Of a stretch of 64,000 bases of DNA, positions 9,891 to 20,392 are shown one piece after another. The DNA comes from an uncultured Bdellovibrionales bacterium. GTDB lineage: Bacteria; Bdellovibrionota; Bdellovibrionia; Bdellovibrionales; UBA1609. The position numbers and the translations under genes are program-made. How positions within the stretch are numbered: position 1 is the stretch's first letter; the number at the start of each line of letters is the position of its first letter. Below the pieces are notes generated by a model. The model was not told where the DNA came from. It saw only the letters and a list, made by a program, of their open reading frames with translations, and searched no databases. Where the stretch lies: the NCBI GenBank assembly GCA_903833275.1, contig CAILEP010000031.1, positions 1 through 64,000 on the forward strand. Reading direction: 5' to 3'.

Positions 9891-11564
9891 CTAAAATAGC
9901 CCGCGAATAGTACCGTGAGAATCAACTGAAATCGCCTCGGCGGCGGGGGTGCGAGGTAGGCCAGGCATAGTCATAATGTCGCCGCAAATAGCGACCACAA
10001 AGCCGGCGCCAGCCGAGAGGCGTACATCGCGAACTTTGACCACGTGGCCGCTGGCAGCGCCAAGCACTTTGGGGTCAGTCGAAAAACTATATTGAGTTTT
10101 TGCAATACAAACCGGCAACTTGGCAAAGCCGAGATTTTCGAACTCTTCTATTTTCTTTAGAATGCCGGGGTCGGCTTCAATATCTTTAGCATGATAGATC
10201 TTTTGAGCAATGGTTCGAATTTTATCAAGTAGGGGCATTTGATCGGGGTAAAGATAATGCGGTTTCGTTTTCGGTGACGGGGTGGCGCTCGCTGTTGATT
10301 CAGTGGCCGCTGCATCACATAGCTCCATTACCATATGGCCCAATTCGAGAGACCCCTCTGAGCCTTGGGCCCAAGAGTTATTGACCGCACACTTAACGCC
10401 GAGGTGCTCTTGGCAATAATCCTGAACAAATTTTATTTCGGAATCTGTGTCTTTAGTAAAGCGATTGATGGCGACAACCACGGGCAGCGAAAACTTTTTC
10501 AAATTTTCAACGTGGCGGCGAATGTTGACCATGCCCTCGGGCAACGACCCACCCAAGGAGTGCCCGTGGTGTTGAATGCCACGCACTGTGGCGACGAGAA
10601 CCGCGCAGGTTGGCCAAATCTTAGCGCTGCGACATTTGATGTTGAGAAATTTCTCGGCCCCGAGATCGGCGCCAAAACCAGCTTCGGTCACTACGTAATC
10701 GGCCAATTTCAAGGCCGTGCGAGTGGCAATCACAGAATTGCAGCCGTGGGCGATGTTGGCAAAGGGGCCACCATGCACGAGGGCCGGGTTGCCTTCTAAG
10801 GTTTGCACAAGATTCGGGGCGATCGCCGTTTTTAAAATCGCCGCCATGGCACCGTGAGCTTTAAGATCTTTGGCGGTGATGGGTTTTTTCTCGAGAGAAA
10901 ACCCAATCACGATGTGGCCGAGGCGTTCTTGTAGATCTTGTAAGTTGTCGGCCAAACAAAAAATCGCCATCACTTCAGAGGCGACTTTGATATCAAACCC
11001 ATCTTCACGCGGAAAGCCGTTGCCCGGGCCGCCGAGCGAAAGAACCATCGAGCGCAAGGCGCGATCGTTGAGGTCGATGACGCGCTTCCAAGACACGCGT
11101 CGAGCGTCGATGCGAAGTTCGTTGCCCCAATGGATGTGGTTGTCGATCATGGCCGAAAGCAAGTTGTGGGCGGCGCCGATGGCGTGAAAATCGCCAGTGA
11201 AATTAAGATTGATTTGATCCATGGGGGCGAGCATGGCTTTGCCGCCGCCGGTGGCACCGCCTTTGACCCCAAAACAGGGGCCCATTGCCGGTTGGCGCAG
11301 GCAGATCAAAGATTTTTTATGATTTTTTTTACTTAATTTGGCAAGGGCGTCGCCCAAACCAATTGTCGTTGTCGTTTTGCCTTCACCCTGCGGGGTCGGG
11401 CTCATGGCCGTTACCAATATCAAATGGCCTGATTTGGTAATGGGCTTTTGTCTTTCGTCCACGCCCATTTTTTCGGTGTCGATTTTTGCGAGGTGATGCC
11501 CGTACGGGATAAAATAGTCAGGCGAAACGCCAAGCTTATCGAAAACTTCAGTTATTTTTATCAT
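9891..11564 (-). CDS. fhs: Formate--tetrahydrofolate ligase
   Basis: [28 protein letters not shown]..., [48 protein letters not shown]. Start placed at 11564. Confidence 0.95.
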   Translation of the reverse strand: MIKITEVFDKLGVSPDYFIPYGHHLAKIDTEKMGVDERQKPITKSGHLILVTAMSPTPQGEGKTTTTIGLGDALAKLSKKNHKKSLICLRQPAMGPCFGVKGGATGGGKAMLAPMDQINLNFTGDFHAIGAAHNLLSAMIDNHIHWGNELRIDARRVSWKRVIDLNDRALRSMVLSLGGPGNGFPREDGFDIKVASEVMAIFCLADNLQDLQERLGHIVIGFSLEKKPITAKDLKAHGAMAAILKTAIAPNLVQTLEGNPALVHGGPFANIAHGCNSVIATRTALKLADYVVTEAGFGADLGAEKFLNIKCRSAKIWPTCAVLVATVRGIQHHGHSLGGSLPEGMVNIRRHVENLKKFSLPVVVAINRFTKDTDSEIKFVQDYCQEHLGVKCAVNNSWAQGSEGSLELGHMVMELCDAAATESTASATPSPKTKPHYLYPDQMPLLDKIRTIAQKIYHAKDIEADPGILKKIEEFENLGFAKLPVCIAKTQYSFSTDPKVLGAASGHVVKVRDVRLSAGAGFVVAICGDIMTMPGLPRTPAAEAISVDSHGTIRGLF

Positions 11565-11670
11565 ATGGGCGAGATCATATTCTAGTCGCCCTGTTTTGCA
11601 AAAGAAAATTTGAGGGGAGGGCCGCCCCAGCTGAGAGAGCGGCACCCATTTTACTCGAGATTAAATCGAT

Positions 11671-12411
11671 TTACAGATCGATCAGTTTCATGATCGATTC
11701 GCCGTTGAGGCTTCGAACATGCAACATGTATCGACCAGCCGGTACGCTCGGGATATCAACCATCGTGACGAAGGGTGTTTCAACGTCTTTGCAATTGGGG
11801 CCCTCGGTTTTTTCAGCGATGGGCAAAATGGTGATTACGTTTTTGCCATCAATAAAAACCCGTTTTTCTTTTAGCTTCCAGCAATCGCCGGGTAGAACGC
11901 CGTTAACTACAAAAGTGCGAGCGCCACCATCGATGTTGCCGACAAAAGCGTCTTTAACGTTGGCGTAGAAATAATCGTCTGGGCCAATTTTTTCTTTAGC
12001 TGCGGCAACCGGCAGTGCGCCCAAAACGCGACCTGAGAAACTGTCTTTCACCGTATAAGCACTGGCTTTTAAAATCCCGACATTCACTGGTTGTGAGTAA
12101 GAAACCATCATCCAAAGGCAGGGGCCGTTATATTTAAATGCGGTTTGAGTAACGCCGATTGAGGTGTCGGTGGCATCAACTTGTGCTTCGCGAATTCGAT
12201 AGCACGTGCTCGGAAAGAAACCCTCAACCATCATGCGCACGCGATTTTTGCTATCGAAGCCATCCGGAATATAAGCGTTCGCGAGTGGTACGCTTACGAC
12301 ATCAGGTTGTGCTGGATCTCTTGGTGGCGCATCTGCCATTGCCAAGCTTGCCGTTATTACGCCGGCGGCTAGAACCAGTGCCTGCGAAAATTTCAAAAAT
12401 TGCGCGTTCAT
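11671..12411 (-). CDS. Secreted hypothetical protein
   Basis: Signal peptide MNAQFLKFSQALVLAAGVITASLAMA. Confidence 0.6.
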   Translation of the reverse strand: MNAQFLKFSQALVLAAGVITASLAMADAPPRDPAQPDVVSVPLANAYIPDGFDSKNRVRMMVEGFFPSTCYRIREAQVDATDTSIGVTQTAFKYNGPCLWMMVSYSQPVNVGILKASAYTVKDSFSGRVLGALPVAAAKEKIGPDDYFYANVKDAFVGNIDGGARTFVVNGVLPGDCWKLKEKRVFIDGKNVITILPIAEKTEGPNCKDVETPFVTMVDIPSVPAGRYMLHVRSLNGESIMKLIDL

Positions 12412-12634
12412 GTTTCCCCCTTTTTTTGGGCTTTATGCCTTTGCGGTGTAAAGCCTCTGATCTATTTGCCTGAACTTTATTCTCGAGGGGTGAAAGATCA
12501 AGAAAATGTCGGCGAATGAAGTGTTTTCTTTGCTGCCCCACAGAAAACTGCAAATAAAGAGTAAGAATTATGTCCTAGCACATAATTTGGGGTGCCAAGG
12601 GGTCTTAAAATCAATTTAAGGTATGCCCTTGCGC

Positions 12635-15600
12635 CTATTTCAATTGGTAGAAGTAGATTGAATCAGAGTGCCCCTCTGACCCGCAGGCAATCGCGAGGCT
12701 ATGGCCACCTGCTGCACTTGTGCGCACCGGGTTGAGCGGCCGGCAATCTGATTCGAGTTGAAAATTGAGGGCGGCTGGGGCCAATATTTTCTGACCGTCA
12801 AATCGCCACACATACAAATTGCCTTTAAAAAGATCAGTGGCGTTAACTAACACCGCCGGTAGATTTGTATCGGTGACCATCGGGTAGAGGATCTCGCTAA
12901 ACGATGCCCCGGGCAGAAACGAAGAGCGCATAATATTCGCTTCGACCTGCGTGGCTCGCTGCGATCGAACTTCGTTAGAAGAAACCACCAGCCGATCTTC
13001 AGTTACATACAGCGAATAGTTCATTGTGCGGCCGGCGTAGGTGGCTAAGTACCCTCGCCCCAAAAATGATTCGCGGCTATCGATTGGTGAGGCTCGAAAC
13101 TTTTGAAATAGACCAAAGCCGCTGTCGTGTGATTTCAGCATAAAGGTCTGACTCAATTTCGAGTTGATTAAGGTCGAGAATACAAACGCCCCGCCGTCGT
13201 CGAGCCCGCCTAAATCAATGACGCTTCTCAGTGAAAAAAGCTCAAGGCCGGGCGACCCAAAGTCTGAAGTGTGAAGCTCCAGCTCGCGCGACACAATCGT
13301 TTCTGGAGTGATAATGAGTTCAAGAGTCGATTGGTGGCCTAATTTTGTGACGGTAAACAGAGCGCGCGCCTGATTTATTTTCAGGTCACTTGTCGACTGC
13401 GGGGCAAGATCAAGTAGGTAAACAATATCTCGAAAGCCGAGATGAAGTGCCTTTTTAATTCGATTGAAGACATCATCGTTGTCGAAGGTGCGCACGGTGA
13501 TATTTTGGCTCAGGCCCAGTTCGAAAAAATAAATGTGCTTACCGGCATTTTGGTTCTTCTTAAAAAAGCTCGCATTTTGATCTTTGGGCGAAATATAACC
13601 AGTGCTTGTAAAAATCGGGGTTGGCAAAGCGCCATATTTTGTATTTGACCATACAAAGTTGGCGAGTTCTAAGTCAGCGAAGGTAATAAAGGCCGGAGAG
13701 TCTTTATCAATGGCAAAGGCTGGGGTCAGTGGGGCCAGGTGCTCATCGAAGTATTGATACAGGGCCTGATTGCTATTGCAGCCTAACTTTAAGAAGCCAA
13801 GAAGGTAAACATCCCCTGCGCCGGCGGGTGACTGCACTTTCTCGAAAAAAAAGATCGACGTGGCTTCTGTTAAAATCACTGTTCCAATTTGATTTAGGCT
13901 CGAGCCGGCCCGACGAAAAACCCGTAACTTGATGCCGGCAGCAGTGACCTCTTGCGCCGCGTATTCAAGACTCGAATTTACCTGATGGCTCAAAAGTTGA
14001 ACGGGCACACTTTGAAGTGAGTCAAAACCAACGGCGTCATCAGCCTGAATGCGAACGCGGTCTTCGGTTTGCAAAACGGATTGCTTGCGGGCCAAAGTAA
14101 ACCGGTAGTCAAAATGCGCAGGGGCCATTCCGGCCACTGCGATCTCAACCTGAATCGTGATATTTCTATCCATCTCGTTATTGAGAAGGCGCACCGGGGC
14201 TTCAACTATCTTGGTTTCGCCACTCAAAATTTCGGGCCATGAGAATTCATGTTGAGTGAGTTTTAGCCCATCGTTGCTCGAAACTAAATTTAATTTCACT
14301 TTCGAAGCATTGGCCCAAAAGTTATGAATAGGGATTCGCAAAACAAGCTGATCCGAAAAGTTTTCGAATAGAATCGGGGCGACATTCTTGAATATCGGGC
14401 GTACGACCGGTTTCGGCTGGGTTGAAAAAGCGCGATACAAATCCAACTGGCCTGCGCTAAAGGTTTTTGTCGAGTCAACGATCGGTAGCGTGCGCGCCGA
14501 AACCGCTAAGCGAGCCAAAACTTCATCGCTCTTAATTTCAGGCCACTGGGCGCGCAAGGCAGCGGCGGCGGCTGCGACATAGGGTGCCGCTTGGCTGGTG
14601 CCGCTTCGAATTTCATAACCTTTAATTGAGTTTGACGAGGTCAGTAGCGTTGGGATTGTGCTTAAAATATTGTCGCCCGGTGCGAGAAGGTCAACGTGCC
14701 CGCCGTAGTTTGAATAGGGGGCGACGCTACCGTCGATTCGTGAAGCCCCAACGCAAATAACGTCTTTCATGGCACAAGGGTAAATGGGCGCATCGTTATT
14801 GTTATTGCCTGCGGCGGCTACAATAATAACACCCTTTGCCTGGGCCTCAAGAATAGCGTTTTTAATAAAATCAGAGTGGGCCCGTTCTGGCCAACCCAGG
14901 CTTAGATTAATGACTGACACCTTTTTTTCAGTTGCGTACAAAATCGCTTTCGCAATATTTGAGGTCAGCGCAACGAGTGGGTCTTCGCCTTTGGTGGCGA
15001 GACACGTCTTTGGGTCAACGGGCGTGTGTTTTTGATCTTGAGTATAGACTTGCAACGGCAAGATCTCGATGTGGTTAGAAACCCCCGAGATGCCGAGGTG
15101 ATTGTTGATTTCGGCGGCGACAATACCGGCTAAATGCGTCCCGTGGCCAAACTGATCATATAAAACGGGGCCGCCATTGGGTTTGGTGTAATCGACAAAA
15201 TTCCAACCGGCGCAGTCGCCGACATAGCCATTATTGTCGTTGTCACTGTGGGCACCAGGGTCTGGCTCGCCGTCACTACTGCATTCAATTTTATTATAAA
15301 AAATATGGTTCTTTAAATCGGGGTGTCTGATATCGACCCCGCTATCAATAATTGCGACGACGACTCGATTTCGAATAGTGGGTTCGATTTTTCTTTGAAA
15401 CTCGAGCCAATTTATATCAAACCCCTCGGCCCCGGCCAAAACCTCAGGTTTTACGTCATCAGCTCGATTGAAAACTGTTTGGCCGTCATTGCTCAACGCC
15501 CATTGATAGTTTCCGAGCATATCAAAATTCACAGTCTGTGAATTCTTCGAGGGGGCAATGCTCAAGATGGTCGCCCCGCCGACTTCTTCGACTTTCTTGA

Positions 15601-15892
15601 TGTCACTTCGTCGCGCAAGAAATTGCGCAATATTTTGCGCGATAGCTCGGGGGCCTTGAGAGCTCGATTCAACGGTAACTTCGTAGACTCGCGAAAAATA
15701 GTCTGACTTGTATGGGCTGAGTGGTTGAATCGCCTGAACACCGGCTATGTGGGCAACGCCGTTAAGGGTATTGGCGTTTGGCCGGTGCTTAAATTCGACG
15801 ACTAATTTGTTTGAGGCAAAACCAGCAGGGCCCAGCAGAAAAATGCCAAGAAAACACGCTGCTAATATTTTTTGTACTTCCTGATTAATCAT
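12635..15892 (-). CDS. Large secreted subtilisin-like (S8) serine protease
   Basis: Asp motif VVAIIDSGVDIRHPDL, His motif FGHGTHLAGIVAA, Ser motif SGTSQAAPYVAAAAA. Confidence 0.93.
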   Translation of the reverse strand: MINQEVQKILAACFLGIFLLGPAGFASNKLVVEFKHRPNANTLNGVAHIAGVQAIQPLSPYKSDYFSRVYEVTVESSSQGPRAIAQNIAQFLARRSDIKKVEEVGGATILSIAPSKNSQTVNFDMLGNYQWALSNDGQTVFNRADDVKPEVLAGAEGFDINWLEFQRKIEPTIRNRVVVAIIDSGVDIRHPDLKNHIFYNKIECSSDGEPDPGAHSDNDNNGYVGDCAGWNFVDYTKPNGGPVLYDQFGHGTHLAGIVAAEINNHLGISGVSNHIEILPLQVYTQDQKHTPVDPKTCLATKGEDPLVALTSNIAKAILYATEKKVSVINLSLGWPERAHSDFIKNAILEAQAKGVIIVAAAGNNNNDAPIYPCAMKDVICVGASRIDGSVAPYSNYGGHVDLLAPGDNILSTIPTLLTSSNSIKGYEIRSGTSQAAPYVAAAAAALRAQWPEIKSDEVLARLAVSARTLPIVDSTKTFSAGQLDLYRAFSTQPKPVVRPIFKNVAPILFENFSDQLVLRIPIHNFWANASKVKLNLVSSNDGLKLTQHEFSWPEILSGETKIVEAPVRLLNNEMDRNITIQVEIAVAGMAPAHFDYRFTLARKQSVLQTEDRVRIQADDAVGFDSLQSVPVQLLSHQVNSSLEYAAQEVTAAGIKLRVFRRAGSSLNQIGTVILTEATSIFFFEKVQSPAGAGDVYLLGFLKLGCNSNQALYQYFDEHLAPLTPAFAIDKDSPAFITFADLELANFVWSNTKYGALPTPIFTSTGYISPKDQNASFFKKNQNAGKHIYFFELGLSQNITVRTFDNDDVFNRIKKALHLGFRDIVYLLDLAPQSTSDLKINQARALFTVTKLGHQSTLELIITPETIVSRELELHTSDFGSPGLELFSLRSVIDLGGLDDGGAFVFSTLINSKLSQTFMLKSHDSGFGLFQKFRASPIDSRESFLGRGYLATYAGRTMNYSLYVTEDRLVVSSNEVRSQRATQVEANIMRSSFLPGASFSEILYPMVTDTNLPAVLVNATDLFKGNLYVWRFDGQKILAPAALNFQLESDCRPLNPVRTSAAGGHSLAIACGSEGHSDSIYFYQLK

Positions 15893-18800
15893 AATTTATT
15901 TATCAACCAAAAAAGGTTGAACTCGCTGGCGTTCATATTGGTGACACCCATATAGAATCGCGATGGCCCAAAGGGTTCGCTGGCACCAATTTGGCCAAAC
16001 GAATCTGAAACAATGGGAGTATTGCCATTCGGGTCGCCCTCTTTAAAGCCGTTAATGGTCACTTGCATCATTAAATTATCAAAGCCACCGACGAGCGAAA
16101 ATAAACCCTGGGCGCCCAAAATCGATTCGGCAGTATTAAACATATCAAGGGCGACCTTGCCGGCTTTGTGTGGGTCGGTATTGATGAGTTTCAGGTAGGT
16201 GTGTTGATTGTAGATAAAATTATCAACAATGCGGGCGTTGAATTCATCATTGCGCTCTTGATCAAGTCGCGCCGCCTGTGAGCCATTGGTCGTGCTTGCT
16301 AGCGTGACCCTTGGCCAGAACTGACCTGAGCGATTGAAGATCGCACGAGTTTGGTCTTCTGGCAGTGTGGCCATATGGTAAAGACCTGACTCGTAAAGAT
16401 TGAGATCAAACGACACGTTATAGAGCAGAATTTTTTGAATATTGGCAATTTGCTCGGGGCGAAAAAAATCAATGCCCCATTGGGTTTTCATTAGGCCAAG
16501 AATTTTCAAAAGGTTTTTACGAGCCAGAGACCAGCCGCGCCATTGATAATTTAAATTTAAGAACGGCGCTACCGACATATTATTGTCGCGCTCGGTTTCG
16601 AAAGAGGCCTTTTTGGTGAAGGCATGACCGTAGACGGTGTCCGCGGGGTTGCCATTAGCCTGACTGCTCAACTGTACATTTGGGTCGCCATACTGTTGAA
16701 TGAGCGCATTGGCGGCGTTTAAGCTGAATTTCTCGTAATTCATGCCCGTACGGTAACCCTTGGTTTCGACCACGACTCGAGCGGCTGGGCCAGTTGGCGG
16801 AGTGATCTTCAAATCATCCGAAATTTTTTGCTTTTCATAATCAAAAGCTAAGAGATCCAAACCAAAATTCTTTTCGCACAGCTGGTGGTAAACCTGAATG
16901 GGTAGATAAGACAGCGACGGCTTGGCTTCTGTGGCGGGGCTGACTAAGTGCTCGGTCGTGCCCTGTTGAAGCGCGACGAGAAGTGATTGTAGGTTTTCGA
17001 GAATATAGGGGTTTTTATTTAAGCTTGAGTCGATATTAATAGAAAAGAAATTTGAGTTAACCGAGGCGCAGTTGCGATTGAGCTGAACCGTGCAAATGGG
17101 CAAATACATATTCAGACTCAAATCTAAGCCAAGGCTGTTCATGTGCCCCGGGGTTCGGTAGATTTGCATGGTCGTTTTATCTTTTCGATAGAAGTGTATG
17201 CGCTCGATGATTTTAAAATCATCAAAAATACGGGCTTGAGCGCTTAATATAGACGACAGCCCTTTGGTGTAATCTATTTCGACTGAATGGCCCCAGTATT
17301 TGGTGATGACAAGAGAGTCACCTGCGGCCAGAGAATTCGAAAATTCGGCCATCCCGGCGTCAATTTTTGTTTGAAGCTCATTGTTGAGCGGCATGATTTG
17401 TTCGTGACGCTCATAGCGTTTTTGAAGATCCGAAATTTGTTTCAGTTCGGCTTCTGAAAATGTTTTAGCGCTTAATTTCTTTAAGACATTTTCGCTATCA
17501 GCGCGCACAAGCGGCACAATTATATCGGTCATCGGTTCTTTGATCGCGGCCTTGACCGAAAGCGCCGGGCGGAGGTGCGTGTAAGTCCAGGTGGTGTAGA
17601 GTTTATTTTTAGCCGCAAGCGATTCGCCGGAGGGCATGCTATCTGTACGAACGTACATGCCGCCGCCAACTTGAAAGCCTATGGTGTCAGCGAGTTGTAT
17701 CGTATTGTCGGCGCCCAAGAAACTTCCGATGACGAGATCGCGAGACACGATCACATTATCGTCGAAATACGGAAACGGGTAATAGCCGTAGGGGATTCTA
17801 TGTGGCTTACCAGTAACTAAAAAGTCGGCAAATTGCTTGGCCGTTAGATCGAGCTGGTGATTAAATATTTTAAAGCCAACGTCGGTTTTCGGCAGCACTT
17901 TTGTATTAAATTGGCTGACCGCATTTGAAACGATGTTGCTGAAAGATTTAGAGCGAATGAAAGCAAAAATCTCACTCCATGAAAGCGGATTTTTTGGATT
18001 ATCCGTGTCTTGATCGTAAAAAACTGAGGCCAGGCCCATGCCCACATTTTTCTTAAGAAGGCCGTGTATAACTGTGTTGCCAATGTTGATATCTGTGGTG
18101 AAGGGTAGGTCATGGCCTTCGTTTGGCAGCAGGGTTCGGCGTAGAAAATTTCGTCGGGCGATGAGTTTTTCAACTAAAATTTGCGAGACCTCGTCGGGGT
18201 AATGCATCGCCGCGATGATTTCTTTAAAATCATTTCGGTTGAGTTGTAAAATTCGGCGTGTGATCCACTGTGCATCTTCGCGGCTCGTTGAAAACTCTTC
18301 GCCAAATTCATACGGTAGAATCAAATTATGATTATAAACTCGACCCGGCACCCAACTGACAAAATTGACGAGAGAAACAAAATCGGTCAGCACAAATGGG
18401 ATGATCGCGGCGTTCAGAACGCGACGATCGCGGATATTGGTGTGATTGATTATGCCGCGAGCTAAATTGTAGAAGTCGTCGTCGGCACCCTTTAGAATTA
18501 CGACATCTTGCACTTCGATGACGTCAGCCGAGTTTGCAACTTTATAAAAGCAACCTGTCGAGGGGCAGGTTTGTTCGACATTGGTTAACCAATTGCGTGG
18601 GTCTAACCCCGTCGAAATATTCAATTGATGAATCAATTCGGATTGTTTAATGACCCTTAGGTTGCTGTCAAATTTGAGTCGTAGTTTGGGTAGGTACTGC
18701 ACGGGCGGAACAAAGTACCCAAGCTTTCGTAACAGCGCTTTTCTAGCCAAGAAGTTGTGTGCTGCGGAGCCTAAGACGATCGAGTAATTTTGCGGTTGGC

Positions 18801-19269
18801 CGGTGGCGGGGTCGATTTGGTCCACAGAAATAGAGAGCCGGTGTAAGACGGTTTTTCGTAGGTCGATATAGTTAAATTCGGGCTCCGGCCCAAAGTCAGC
18901 GACTTCGTTTTGAGAATCAGTGGCTACTGGGTAATTGAGAATGTCGCGCCAGAGCGCTTTATACGGAAAGTCGTCGTACATCGAAGCCCATACGATGGTG
19001 TCGTGTGCAGGGTTAATGAACGAGGCATCGGGCACGATTTTTTTCGAGATCAGGTCAGCAACGTCGTCAAAAGTCAGGTTCTTATCTTTAAGCGGCCCAC
19101 AGGCAGGTAGATCGCAAACTAAATCTCGAGCGAAGAGGTTTCGATCGGGGCTGTTATCAAGCGAGATGATACTCATCGGGCCATCTGCCGCGCGAGTTGG
19201 CGAAGTCCAAATAACGGCGGACAGTAGAAAAAGAAATAAAGAAAACTCAAATTTTGATTTGTTTTTCAC
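15889..19269 (-). CDS. Large secreted hypothetical protein (1126 aa), overlapping the subtilase gene
   Basis: Signal peptide; ATGA overlap with the downstream protease; no family recognised. Confidence 0.75.
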   Translation of the reverse strand: MKNKSKFEFSLFLFLLSAVIWTSPTRAADGPMSIISLDNSPDRNLFARDLVCDLPACGPLKDKNLTFDDVADLISKKIVPDASFINPAHDTIVWASMYDDFPYKALWRDILNYPVATDSQNEVADFGPEPEFNYIDLRKTVLHRLSISVDQIDPATGQPQNYSIVLGSAAHNFLARKALLRKLGYFVPPVQYLPKLRLKFDSNLRVIKQSELIHQLNISTGLDPRNWLTNVEQTCPSTGCFYKVANSADVIEVQDVVILKGADDDFYNLARGIINHTNIRDRRVLNAAIIPFVLTDFVSLVNFVSWVPGRVYNHNLILPYEFGEEFSTSREDAQWITRRILQLNRNDFKEIIAAMHYPDEVSQILVEKLIARRNFLRRTLLPNEGHDLPFTTDINIGNTVIHGLLKKNVGMGLASVFYDQDTDNPKNPLSWSEIFAFIRSKSFSNIVSNAVSQFNTKVLPKTDVGFKIFNHQLDLTAKQFADFLVTGKPHRIPYGYYPFPYFDDNVIVSRDLVIGSFLGADNTIQLADTIGFQVGGGMYVRTDSMPSGESLAAKNKLYTTWTYTHLRPALSVKAAIKEPMTDIIVPLVRADSENVLKKLSAKTFSEAELKQISDLQKRYERHEQIMPLNNELQTKIDAGMAEFSNSLAAGDSLVITKYWGHSVEIDYTKGLSSILSAQARIFDDFKIIERIHFYRKDKTTMQIYRTPGHMNSLGLDLSLNMYLPICTVQLNRNCASVNSNFFSINIDSSLNKNPYILENLQSLLVALQQGTTEHLVSPATEAKPSLSYLPIQVYHQLCEKNFGLDLLAFDYEKQKISDDLKITPPTGPAARVVVETKGYRTGMNYEKFSLNAANALIQQYGDPNVQLSSQANGNPADTVYGHAFTKKASFETERDNNMSVAPFLNLNYQWRGWSLARKNLLKILGLMKTQWGIDFFRPEQIANIQKILLYNVSFDLNLYESGLYHMATLPEDQTRAIFNRSGQFWPRVTLASTTNGSQAARLDQERNDEFNARIVDNFIYNQHTYLKLINTDPHKAGKVALDMFNTAESILGAQGLFSLVGGFDNLMMQVTINGFKEGDPNGNTPIVSDSFGQIGASEPFGPSRFYMGVTNMNASEFNLFWLINKL

Positions 19270-19378
19270 TAACGCTTCACCAATATCTTCGCGACCGAGC
19301 CTTTTGAATTTAACTCTTATAACACAGGGCGTTATATAGACAAATCAGCAAGTAAATTGACTGTAATTATTACAAGAA

Positions 19379-19406
19379 TAAAAAAAGGGGCCCTGGTCAG
19401 GCCCCC
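19379..19406 (-). terminator. Intrinsic terminator downstream of 19462-20199
   Basis: Minus strand GGGGCCTGACCAGGGCCCC followed by TTTTTTT. Confidence 0.7.
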
Positions 19407-19461
19407 TATATCGAGTTTGGCGTTCTATTGCGAAATTCGGTCGCAACCTCTAGAAATATGA

Positions 19462-20199
19462 CTACTTCGACAAATCATTCAAAAGGCGCTGTGTGTTCTC
19501 AATGCCCATTCCGGTCACTGAGGCAGCTTGTTTCATTTTCTCGTCGAGCGCCGCTTTGTTGCCTGACTTCATCGCCTCTTGGATCTCGCTTACTGATGAG
19601 CCAAATAGGCTCGTCGAAAGAGAGTCAACGTCAGCGTTTGTGATTGAGCCCTTTGGCGCTGTACGCAATTGGTAGGCAACGTTAGCCACATCTACGCTCT
19701 TCTCTGCGCTCATGCCATAGGTGTCGCGAAGAGATTTTGCGACGTGCGCAAGAACAGCATCCTGAGAAGCGGCCTGAACCGTTTCGAGGTTGGCTGTCGA
19801 CTCTTGTGCGATCGAGAACTGGGTGAACGTAACAGGGTCAGTATAAATGTTGGTCGAAGGGTCCCAAATTAAATTGTAGTAAAATTGATAAGAGTTAGCC
19901 GCTAGATAGTTGCTAAGATCCATGCCCACGCTATAGGCACCAATGTAGTAGGCATCATCCGTACCATAGACATTGTCGTGAACAACAACCCAATTGTATT
20001 GCAGCGTATCTGACTTAACGAGCGTCAGGCTATAACCCGCAACATCCGTATTCACTCGTCTTACAAATTCAGCCGCCAGTTGGTCGTGCGTGAAGTAAGT
20101 GCCGCCTGTGCTGACACTGCCCGAGCCGTTACCACCACCGCCACAAGCAGTGAGAACCAAAGACACAGATACCATCGTCGCCGTTAATAACCTTTTCAC
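19462..20199 (-). CDS. Lipoprotein, hypothetical
   Basis: MKRLLTATMVSVSLVLTACGGGG lipobox. Confidence 0.65.
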   Translation of the reverse strand: MKRLLTATMVSVSLVLTACGGGGNGSGSVSTGGTYFTHDQLAAEFVRRVNTDVAGYSLTLVKSDTLQYNWVVVHDNVYGTDDAYYIGAYSVGMDLSNYLAANSYQFYYNLIWDPSTNIYTDPVTFTQFSIAQESTANLETVQAASQDAVLAHVAKSLRDTYGMSAEKSVDVANVAYQLRTAPKGSITNADVDSLSTSLFGSSVSEIQEAMKSGNKAALDEKMKQAASVTGMGIENTQRLLNDLSK

Positions 20200-20392
20200 T
20201 TTATCCCCCTATATTTGTTAAGTGAACTAACATCACGGCAAACCCTTAGTGCACGAATGGTGCCAACCTCAAATGAAAACTAACATATGCAGCACTATTG
20301 AAATAGTGCCAAAAAGGTTAAAACAATTCGTGAGAATGAGTTTTTTTAAAAAGAGAGCTCGAAATCAGAGTCAAAATGTAACCATCTCGACT

